From contig CALPUC020000032.1 of the NCBI GenBank assembly GCA_943326655.2, positions 1-8,400 of the forward strand: a DNA stretch of 8,400 bases, in the 5' to 3' direction. Source of the stretch: Rhodoluna limnophila. Its GTDB lineage: Bacteria > Actinomycetota > Actinomycetes > Actinomycetales > Microbacteriaceae. Position numbers and translations under genes: made by a program. The notes under the pieces are model-generated. The model was not told the DNA's origin and did no database searches. It was given only the letters and a program-made list of their open reading frames with translations. Position 1 is the stretch's first letter. Every line of letters starts with the position of its first letter. This document shows positions 1 through 5,307 of this stretch, piece after piece.

Positions 1-78
1 GAGGTTGGTGTCGGTGGCCCACTGGCTCACCTGCTGCAGTTTCTGGAAGTAGAGGGTTTTGAAAGGGGATTAGATGAG
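1..78 (-). pseudogene. Residual C-terminal coding sequence of the second CotH paralog, beyond two in-frame stops
   Basis: Reading the minus strand past the TGA stop at 79-81 in the same frame gives Leu-Ile, then a TAA stop (70-72), then an open frame to the window edge that begins SPFKTLYFQKLQQVSQWA. The intact neighbour has CLYYAPCATLYFQSLQKVTEWA at the equivalent place. The two align without a gap: TGA sits at the neighbour's Cys405 and TAA at its Tyr408. The downstream part of an ancestral full-length CotH protein is therefore still recognisable and still in frame, but separated from its body by two nonsense codons. What is seen is the frame and the homology. That it is untranslated decay is inferred. 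A sequencing error would have to hit two codons nine bases apart, which is less likely. The remainder of the C-terminal region lies left of the window. Confidence 0.8.
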
Positions 79-1281
79 TCACTTGCGGAACAGTTGGCCG
101 CGTCCTAGTTGGTAGTTGGTCATCTTCTTTGAGTCGGTAACGCCGGCTCCGTAGGCGATCAAAAAGCTGCCGGGAAATGCGGCGGTTGGTTTGTCGACGG
201 GGAAGAAGTAATCGTCGTGGGCTTTGCTTGGCGCTTTATAGCTTTTTACCCACCTGGTGCTCTTGCCGTCGTTGAACCAGTTTTCACCCCAGGTGTTATC
301 GAGACCCCACGGGATCATGGTCATAACGCCTTGGTTGCTGAAGCGCAGGTGGTAGTTGTTGATCAGCGGGCCGGAATAGGTGTCCCAGCCGCCGGTGAAA
401 TTATCCACGGCGAAAAGCGAGATTAGTTTGTCGCGGTCGCTGTTGGTTTCTAGGTAATCCCAAAGTTTTTTGCCACTTTTTTGGATTCCTTTGGCAAATG
501 AGCGAAGGTCGCTTCGATTCGAGGTGGCCTTCCAGCCCTCTTTGATGTTGAAGCGGGCGTCTTCATTAACGTTCTCACCCACGTTGCCCGGGTAGATTTC
601 GTTGAAGTTGGTGTTGTTCTCGTAAAGGTGTTGGGTGATGTCGGTGAAGTTCTCGGCGAGGAATTCGTCGTCTAAGGATTCGAGAACCAGGTAGAGACCG
701 CGATCTGGTTTCGGGATGTTTTTACTGAGGGTCAGGTGAGCGTAACCGGTTTTCGAAGCCGGTACACCGTTGGCGCGATAAGCCTCGTAGGCGAAGGTCT
801 CGTGAAGCTTCGACGAGTCTTGGTTCATGGCGTTGAGGGTGAGGCTTTTCTTCCCCAGCAGCGTTTGGTTTTTGTTTCCGTCGCCAAAGTTGAACTTCAG
901 CTTGAAGCTGCTGTAGGCCCAGGTGGTGGTGATGGCTTGGCGGGAGGTGGTTCCCTTGATCTTTAGCCCGATGTTCATAACCGGGGACGATTTTTCGCCG
1001 ATTTTGATTTGGAAAGTGACCGGCACGTAGTCGTCGCGCATTTTGTTTTCCAAAACCTTCTTCGACTTTTTTGGGATGTCGATTTTGATTTCGCTAATCT
1101 GCGACGGATCAAAAACCTGATTGAGGTCGGTGAGAACTGTTGGGTCTGCTGAGGCGGTGGCGGTTGGTTTTGGCTGGCTTAGCTCTGCCGGAGGTGCGGT
1201 TGGCACAAAAAATGCGGAGACACCGAATGCGATTGCCACGATTGTGGACGCGGCCATAACCCTAAGGTCACCATTTGCCAT
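79..1281 (-). CDS. CotH-family protein (kinase-like fold), C-terminally truncated paralog
   Basis: This 400-residue protein resembles the 494-residue product of the gene just upstream along its whole length. A hydrophobic segment at residues 9-27 (signal anchor or signal peptide) is followed by a Pro/Thr/Ala-rich linker (about 28-48) and a CotH domain (about 60-400). CotH proteins are atypical protein kinases, first known from spore coats. Residues expected to matter are kept: the KIKGTTSR stretch (107-114), Glu201 in LVLESLDDEF, Asp300 in VDNFTGGWDTYSG and Asp328 in IPWGLD. Roughly 90 residues present at the paralog's C-terminus are missing because of a TGA followed three codons later by TAA. 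The ATG at 1281 is supported by AAGGA five bases upstream and overlaps the previous gene's stop by 14 nt, suggesting translational coupling. It could be a functional short form or a recent pseudogene. The substrate is unknown, and spore-coat function is unlikely in this organism type. Confidence 0.82.
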   Translation of the reverse strand: MANGDLRVMAASTIVAIAFGVSAFFVPTAPPAELSQPKPTATASADPTVLTDLNQVFDPSQISEIKIDIPKKSKKVLENKMRDDYVPVTFQIKIGEKSSPVMNIGLKIKGTTSRQAITTTWAYSSFKLKFNFGDGNKNQTLLGKKSLTLNAMNQDSSKLHETFAYEAYRANGVPASKTGYAHLTLSKNIPKPDRGLYLVLESLDDEFLAENFTDITQHLYENNTNFNEIYPGNVGENVNEDARFNIKEGWKATSNRSDLRSFAKGIQKSGKKLWDYLETNSDRDKLISLFAVDNFTGGWDTYSGPLINNYHLRFSNQGVMTMIPWGLDNTWGENWFNDGKSTRWVKSYKAPSKAHDDYFFPVDKPTAAFPGSFLIAYGAGVTDSKKMTNYQLGRGQLFRK

Positions 1282-2752
1282 TGGTGTCCTTGCAGGTAGT
1301 AACTGTGCCTAAATCATCGAATTTGCAGTTACGTTTCAAAGCGGCGTCGATTCGCTTAATCTGCTTGGGCACCCAGTTGATCGTGCGGTCGGCCTCACGC
1401 TGCTGATACGGGCTGAGGTGCTTCTGGATCAGCGCTTTAGTCTGGGTCATTTGAGCTGGGTAATCCTGAACCTTCGCCCACTCGGTTACCTTCTGGAGGC
1501 TTTGGAAGTAGAGGGTTGCGCAGGGCGCATAGTAGAGACATCTCTGAAACAGCTTGCCGCGGCTGATTTGGTAGCCCTCCATTTTCGCCATGTCTCTAAT
1601 TCCGGCCGAATAGGCAAAGGTGTAGCTTCCGGGATAGGCGGTCCAGGGTTTGTCGACCGTGATGAAGAAATCGTCGTGGGTTTTCACCGGCAGAACGTAG
1701 CCGGGGTAGCGAACTCTGGCACCGGGATCGTTAAACAGGTTCTCTCCGAAAGATTGGTCGGTACCCCAGGGAACGAAAGTGAATTTACCCAGACTGTTCG
1801 AACGGAAAGTGAAGTTATTTCGAAGCGGGCCGGAATAGGTATCCCAGTTGCCGGTGAAGTTATCTACCGCCCAGAGCATCACTAAGCGCTCGCGGTCGAC
1901 AACGGGCTCCAAACCGTCCCAGAATTTGGCGCCTTTTAGATTGCTCACTCTCATCAGCGCGCGAAGATCGTCCCGGTTAGGCGAAGCCTTCCAGCCCTGT
2001 TTCACCTTGAAGTAAGTATTGACCTCCACGTCTCCACCAATTTTGGCTTTGTCAAAATCGCTTAGTTCGCGGTTGTTTTCGTAAACGTGCTGAGTGACAT
2101 CTTTGAAGTGATCGGCGAAGAACTCGTCGTCCTGAGATTCGAGCACCAGGTAGAGCCCGCGTTTGGGTTTATCGGGCAAAGTTTTACCCTCAAAAGTAAT
2201 GGTGGTGTAGCCGGTTCGAGGAGCAGGAACGTCCATCGCCCGGTAAGCCATATAAGAGTATGTTTCGTGCATGCGCGAGTTGTCCTGCGCGAACGCGTTG
2301 AACGTGAGCGAACGCTTGCCAAATAGAGCCTGGTTTTCGTAACCAACACCCCAGTCGAACTTAATCTTGAACGAGGGCCGGTAGTACAGGTTGTTCAGAC
2401 GAGAGCGGGTGGTGGTTCCCTTAATGCGAATGCCAACGTTGATCTGGGTGGTTGGCGTGCCGTCGTAGACCATACGGAACTTAGCCGCCACGTACTTGTC
2501 GTTGTCGTAGCTGTTGAGCTTGGCAATGGTTTTTTTGGGCAGTTCGATGAAGGTTTGCGAAATCTTACTGGGGTTAAAAATACGTGCCAGCTGGTCAACC
2601 ACCGGCTTTGGCGCGGGAGTTTGAGTAGGCGTTGGCGAGTTATCCGCAGCCGGAGAGAAAACCCCGGGCAAGAAAATCAGCGAAACCGAAGTGGCGATGG
2701 CCAGAACCACGCTAGTGATGGCTAAGGCCAGAGGAAACCTTTTGTTTACCAT
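1268..2752 (-). CDS. CotH-family protein (kinase-like fold), membrane-anchored or secreted, intact copy
   Basis: This 494-residue protein has one hydrophobic segment (about 8-28) after a short basic N-terminus, then a Pro/Thr linker (about 33-50), then a CotH domain (about 58-415) and a helical C-terminal extension (about 415-494). CotH features visible are IRIKGTTTR (108-116), FKIKFDW (128-134), LTFNAFAQDNSRMHE (149-163), GLYLVLESQDDEF with Glu205, VDNFTGNWDTYSG with Asp304, and FVPWGTDQSFG with Asp332. The two aspartates are the probable catalytic and metal-binding positions by analogy with studied CotH kinases. Cys405/Cys411 and Cys476/Cys487 could form disulfides outside the membrane. In actinobacteria CotH genes often sit beside DUF4956 and VTC-like polyphosphate polymerase genes; here DUF4956 is divergent and adjacent, and no VTC gene is in view. 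No Shine-Dalgarno is visible before the ATG at 2752. The family call is firm. Substrate and role are not known. Confidence 0.9.
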   Translation of the reverse strand: MVNKRFPLALAITSVVLAIATSVSLIFLPGVFSPAADNSPTPTQTPAPKPVVDQLARIFNPSKISQTFIELPKKTIAKLNSYDNDKYVAAKFRMVYDGTPTTQINVGIRIKGTTTRSRLNNLYYRPSFKIKFDWGVGYENQALFGKRSLTFNAFAQDNSRMHETYSYMAYRAMDVPAPRTGYTTITFEGKTLPDKPKRGLYLVLESQDDEFFADHFKDVTQHVYENNRELSDFDKAKIGGDVEVNTYFKVKQGWKASPNRDDLRALMRVSNLKGAKFWDGLEPVVDRERLVMLWAVDNFTGNWDTYSGPLRNNFTFRSNSLGKFTFVPWGTDQSFGENLFNDPGARVRYPGYVLPVKTHDDFFITVDKPWTAYPGSYTFAYSAGIRDMAKMEGYQISRGKLFQRCLYYAPCATLYFQSLQKVTEWAKVQDYPAQMTQTKALIQKHLSPYQQREADRTINWVPKQIKRIDAALKRNCKFDDLGTVTTCKDTNGKW

Positions 2753-2757
2753 TCGTT

Positions 2758-2770
2758 TAGACTTGTTTCA
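2758..2770 (+). promoter_or_regulatory. Possible leaderless promoter (-10 TAGACT) for the DUF4956 gene
   Basis: The gap between the divergent CotH and DUF4956 start codons is only 17 nt and contains no Shine-Dalgarno on the plus side. TAGACT at 2758-2763 matches the TANNNT pattern of actinobacterial -10 elements and would start transcription about seven bases downstream, at the A of the ATG (2770). That is the arrangement of a leaderless mRNA, common in actinobacteria. No good -35 hexamer is visible, so this is tentative. Confidence 0.35.
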
Positions 2771-3381
2771 TGCTTCGAGTAGACCCTTTTGAATTCTTTG
2801 CCTCACTCACCCTCGACCTCGTCGTGGTGGTGCTTTTGGCTTTCGTTCTATTTTATCGCCGCCACCGCGATCGCGACATGGCCATCGCCATTGCCGCCAT
2901 TAACATCACGCTCTGGGCGCTCACCGGTGCACTAGCTTCTTACACGCTTTCACTAGGCGTTGGCTTTGCGCTCTTCGCCGTTATTTCGGTAATTCGCCTG
3001 CGTTCGTCCACGGCGTCGTGGGTTTCGATGGCCTACCTAATGGTTGGTCTAGGTTCCGGTCTGATCATCGGTCTAACCGGCTTCAGCATCGTGGAGAAAA
3101 TCGAATATGCCGGATTCATGGTTCTGGTCATGGCAATCGTTGACTCGAAATACTTCCTTCGCCGAGACCAAGACGACTCTGTGCTTTCGATCACACTAGA
3201 AGGAACCGACATCGATCCTGCATCTTTGAAGCAGCGAGTTGAAGCCATCCTGAACGTAAACACGGTCGACATAAAGGTTCGCTCGGTAACACTCGAGCCA
3301 CTGGCAACCAAGGTTGAAGTGACCTATCGCAAGACCGGTGCTCCGGGCGATGCAAACGTCAAGGCAAATGCCAAAGGCTAA
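2770..3381 (+). CDS. DUF4956 family multi-spanning membrane protein
   Basis: This 203-residue protein has about five hydrophobic segments (approximately 9-28, 38-57, 59-75, 86-104 and 111-127) followed by a soluble C-terminal part (about 136-190) with a beta-rich, ferredoxin-like look. The run GFALFAVISVIRLRSSTASW (65-84), leading into a Gly-rich helix (GLGSGLIIGL), is the signature region of DUF4956. The family has no established reaction. It is repeatedly found next to CotH and VTC-type polyphosphate polymerase genes, and the divergent CotH pair here fits that association. The ATG at 2770 places the first helix at the usual distance from the N-terminus. It lacks a Shine-Dalgarno, so leaderless translation is possible. 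Its 3' end overlaps the next gene by 14 nt. The family call is strong; the function is unknown. Confidence 0.88.
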   Translation: MLRVDPFEFFASLTLDLVVVVLLAFVLFYRRHRDRDMAIAIAAINITLWALTGALASYTLSLGVGFALFAVISVIRLRSSTASWVSMAYLMVGLGSGLIIGLTGFSIVEKIEYAGFMVLVMAIVDSKYFLRRDQDDSVLSITLEGTDIDPASLKQRVEAILNVNTVDIKVRSVTLEPLATKVEVTYRKTGAPGDANVKANAKG

Positions 3382-3835
3382 TTACGACTACCAGGAACAC
3401 CCGCACGTTGAGGCGCGCAAATCTGTTCCGCCAAAGCTAACGCATCAAAAGGGCAATAAGACTTCACTAAACGATCGCATCGGCCTGTTCATCACCAAAA
3501 AAGTTGGAAGCATGTGGGCCGCTTATGCCTTCGTGCTTCTAACCCTCATCTCCCTTCCAGCGGCAATCGCCTCCGGCAACGAGCTAGTTATTGTGGCGTG
3601 GGTGGCGCAAACGTTTTTGCAACTAGTTCTGCTTCCCGTGATCATCGTGGGCCAAAACCTCCAAGCGCACGAAAGTGAAAAGCGAGCGATTGCCACCTAC
3701 GACGACGCCGGTGCGATTTTGGAAGAGGCCAAAAAGATTCAGAAGCACCTGACCGTGCAAGACGAAGCTCTCAATCATCTAATCGATCGCATTGAAACCA
3801 TCGAAGGTTCAACCGCTAAGGCACCCAAGAAGTAA
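3368..3835 (+). CDS. DUF1003 family membrane protein
   Basis: This 155-residue protein has a polar basic N-terminus (1-33), two membrane helices (about 49-68 and 73-96) and a charged helical tail (about 100-147, possibly coiled coil). The blocks LNDRIGLFITKKVGSMW (34-50), ISLPAAI (61-67) and AWVAQTFLQLVLLPVIIVGQN (77-97) are typical of actinobacterial DUF1003 proteins. The family has no proven activity and is often encoded beside magnesium transporter mgtE genes, which are not seen here. I chose the ATG at 3368 because AAGG lies a few bases before it. An in-frame GTG at 3338 would add ten residues but lies deep inside the preceding gene. It overlaps that gene by 14 nt and abuts nucS with no gap, so all three are probably cotranscribed and translationally coupled. 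Confidence 0.87.
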   Translation: MPKANYDYQEHPHVEARKSVPPKLTHQKGNKTSLNDRIGLFITKKVGSMWAAYAFVLLTLISLPAAIASGNELVIVAWVAQTFLQLVLLPVIIVGQNLQAHESEKRAIATYDDAGAILEEAKKIQKHLTVQDEALNHLIDRIETIEGSTAKAPKK

Positions 3836-4531
3836 ATGCGCGTTGTCATCGCCCGATGTTCGGTTGATTACGCCGGACGCCTATCGGCACATCTGCCTCT
3901 AGCAACCAGGCTCCTGATGCTCAAAGGCGACGGCTCGATCTTGGTTCACAGCGACACCGGCTCCTATAAACCGCTCAACTGGATGAACCCGCCCTGCACC
4001 ATTTCGAAGCGCGAACCAGACGAAGAGCAGAAGGCGCTAGGCGTTACCGAGGTTTGGCGCGTGAGCCAGGCGAAAACCGCCGACATCCTCTACGTGCTCA
4101 TCCACGAAATCCTGCACGATCACGAACACCACCTCGGCGAAGACCCAGGCCTTATCAAAGACGGCGTTGAAGCTCACCTGCAAGAATTGCTCGCCGAACA
4201 CCTCGAAGTCTGGGACGAAAATGCGTCGCTAATTCGTCGTGAGTATTTCACCGCGATTGGGCCGGTAGATATCTTGGCGAAAGACGGATCCGGTGCCACG
4301 GTGGCTATTGAGCTAAAGCGCCGAGGCGACATCGACGGCGTTGAGCAACTAACGCGCTACCTGGAACTTTTGAACCGTGACCCACAGCTTCGCCCGGTGC
4401 GCGGAGTTTTTGCCGCTCAGGAGATAAAGCCCCAGGCGAGAACCCTGGCCGAAGACCGCGGAATCGAATGTTTGGTTTTGAACTACGAGGAATTGCGCGG
4501 ATTAGATACTTCGCACAACCGACTGTTTTAG
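3836..4531 (+). CDS. nucS: Mismatch-specific endonuclease NucS/EndoMS
   Basis: This 231-residue protein closely matches the actinobacterial NucS pattern. NucS/EndoMS cuts both strands at mispaired bases and replaces MutS/MutL mismatch repair in most actinobacteria, working in the cytoplasm with the replication clamp. The N-terminal DNA-binding and dimerisation half contains IARCSVDYAGRLSAHLP (5-21) and YKPLNWMNPP (44-53). The C-terminal RecB-like nuclease half contains GPVDIL (142-147, Asp145), AIELKRRG (157-164, Glu159 and Lys161) and EQLTRYLELLNRD (170-182), so the metal-dependent catalytic set is complete. KDGVEAHLQELLAEH (108-122) is the linker region common to the family. The C-terminal RLF resembles the short clamp-interaction tails reported for some NucS proteins, but this is an analogy. 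The ATG directly follows the DUF1003 stop. Length and ends match the family, so this is an intact enzyme. Confidence 0.97.
   Translation: MRVVIARCSVDYAGRLSAHLPLATRLLMLKGDGSILVHSDTGSYKPLNWMNPPCTISKREPDEEQKALGVTEVWRVSQAKTADILYVLIHEILHDHEHHLGEDPGLIKDGVEAHLQELLAEHLEVWDENASLIRREYFTAIGPVDILAKDGSGATVAIELKRRGDIDGVEQLTRYLELLNRDPQLRPVRGVFAAQEIKPQARTLAEDRGIECLVLNYEELRGLDTSHNRLF
4478..4508 (+). promoter_or_regulatory. Weak candidate promoter for the H1-like gene, inside the end of nucS
   Basis: TTGAAC (4478-4483) and TAGATA (4503-4508) are separated by 19 nt and would start transcription near 4515, giving a leader of about 70 nt for the gene at 4589. The spacing is longer than ideal and the elements lie in nucS coding sequence, so chance is a real possibility. 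The 57-nt gap between the genes shows no terminator, so readthrough from nucS is the alternative. Confidence 0.25.
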
Positions 4532-4588
4532 AAAAATTCATTCGGTTCAATCCACGATTTTTGCGGGTTACGGGTGAAAACTTAAAGT

Positions 4589-5173
4589 ATGACTACTCAA
4601 AAGAAGCCAGCTGCCGCAAAGCCAGCTGCCAAGAAACCAATCGCAAAGAAAGCAACTGTTTCTAAGCCAGTGGCCAAAAAGCCAGTAGCTAAGAAGCCTG
4701 TTGCTCGCGCAACCGCAAAGCCAGCGGCTAAAAAGCCGGTAGCAAAGAAGGTTGCTCCAAAGCCAGTGGCCAAAAAGCCAGCGGCTAAGCCAGTTGCCAA
4801 AAAGGTTGTCGCAAAGAAGCCTGTTGCTAAGAAGCCAGTTGCTAGGAAGCCTGTTGCTAAGAAGCCTGTTGCTAAGAAGCCAGTTGCTAGGAAGCCAGCA
4901 GCTAGGAAGCCTGTTGCTCGCGCAACCGCAAAGCCTGCGGCTAAGGCAGTTGCAGCTCCAACCTACGAATTCACTAAGCCATACAAGTTCCTAACCGGCT
5001 TTGACGACAGTGACTTCTGCGGCAAGGTGTCTGCCCACCTGAACGCCGGATACCAGCTAGCTGGTTCGGCAACCATGACCACCGTTGGTGGAAAGGTTTA
5101 TGTTGGTCAACCGGTCTTCAAGGCCGGCAACCTAGCCAAGAAGCCATCTGCTAAGGGTAAGAAAAAGAAGTAA
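4589..5173 (+). CDS. Histone H1-like Lys/Ala/Pro repeat protein with C-terminal DUF1737 domain
   Basis: This 194-residue protein has two distinct parts. Residues 5-122 are almost wholly Lys, Ala, Pro, Val and Arg, organised as KKPVA pentapeptides with RKPVA and KPAA variants. This is the type of disordered tail found in eukaryotic H1 and in the tails of actinobacterial HU (HupB), and is expected to bind DNA or RNA through charge. Residues 126-178 form a compact DUF1737 domain with YKFLTGFDDSDFCGKVSAHL (132-151), GYQLAGS and GGKVYVGQPV (167-176). A short basic end (KKPSAKGKKKK, 184-194) follows. DUF1737 is a small domain of unknown function. A nucleoid-associated or RNA-binding role is inferred from the tail alone. 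No strong Shine-Dalgarno precedes the ATG. The gene is monocistronic at its 3' end because a strong terminator follows. The repeats may vary in number between strains. Confidence 0.85.
   Translation: MTTQKKPAAAKPAAKKPIAKKATVSKPVAKKPVAKKPVARATAKPAAKKPVAKKVAPKPVAKKPAAKPVAKKVVAKKPVAKKPVARKPVAKKPVAKKPVARKPAARKPVARATAKPAAKAVAAPTYEFTKPYKFLTGFDDSDFCGKVSAHLNAGYQLAGSATMTTVGGKVYVGQPVFKAGNLAKKPSAKGKKKK
4693..4935 (+). repeat. 30-bp perfect direct repeat, copies 213 bp apart
   Basis: The same 30 bases occur at 4693-4722 and 4906-4935, both in frame and encoding KPVARATAKP in the protein tail. The match continues for about nine more bases with one difference. The spacing of 213 bp equals 71 codons, so recombination between the copies would remove or add repeat units without shifting the frame. 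This points to segmental duplication as part of the tail's growth. Confidence 0.85.
4814..4918 (+). repeat. Seven tandem 15-bp units encoding (K/R)KPVA
   Basis: Seven consecutive in-frame 15-base units encode codons 76-110. The common forms are aagaagcctgttgct, aagaagccagttgct and aggaagcctgttgct. Their order suggests a 45-bp higher-order unit: positions 4814-4858 and 4859-4903 differ at only three bases, all in the last 15-mer. Near-identity at the DNA level, not just in amino acids, indicates recent expansion by slippage or unequal exchange. Confidence 0.88.
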
Positions 5174-5189
5174 CCCTGGCAAGAACTTT

Positions 5190-5229
5190 CAATCCCGACG
5201 AAACTGGTTTTCGTCGGGATTGTTCTTTA
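5190..5229 (+). terminator. Rho-independent terminator after the H1-like gene
   Basis: A perfect 14-bp inverted repeat (caatcccgacgaaa at 5190-5203, pairing with 5209-5222) with a five-base loop is followed by the T-rich sequence TTCTTTAT. It begins 17 nt after the stop codon of the H1-like gene and should end that transcript, isolating it from the GH16 gene. Confidence 0.9.
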
Positions 5230-5261
5230 TCCGACTAAAGTGAAGTAGTTTTGAATAAAGC

Positions 5262-5278
5262 GTCGCTCAGTTAGCGAC
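5262..5278. promoter_or_regulatory. Inverted repeat GTCGCT-N5-AGCGAC upstream of the GH16 gene
   Basis: A perfect 6-bp inverted repeat with a five-base spacer (GTCGCTCAGTTAGCGAC) lies 30 nt before the GH16 start codon, just after a possible -35 element TTGAAT (5251-5256). It could be an operator or a short leader hairpin. It does not resemble the LacI-type sites at 8186-8216. No convincing -10 element is seen nearby, so the role is open. Confidence 0.3.
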
Positions 5279-5307
5279 ATGTGCGGCTGTAAATCTCTAG
5301 GAGTACC

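Noticed and set aside
79..81. Selenocysteine readthrough of the TGA that occupies a Cys position.
   Set aside because: A TAA follows three codons later and no SECIS-like hairpin is apparent, so readthrough would not restore the protein.
1418..1885. Long plus-strand open frame opposite the intact CotH gene.
   Set aside because: It lies wholly inside a well-supported minus-strand gene and its translation shows no recognisable domain or signal; it is a shadow frame.
3338..3367. GTG start at 3338 giving ten extra residues on the DUF1003 protein.
   Set aside because: The ATG at 3368 has a nearby AAGG and gives a normal overlap with the previous gene.
4814..4918. Tandem 15-bp repeats as a CRISPR-like or iteron array.
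   Set aside because: The units are contiguous, in frame and encode a protein tail. There are no unique spacers and no replication genes nearby.
79..5173. CotH kinases plus a lysine-rich repeat protein, resembling the spore-coat CotH/CotG kinase-substrate pair.
   Set aside because: The repeat protein has hardly any Ser or Thr in its KKPVA units, carries a DUF1737 domain, and is separated by an unrelated operon. CotG-like substrates are Ser/Lys/Arg rich.
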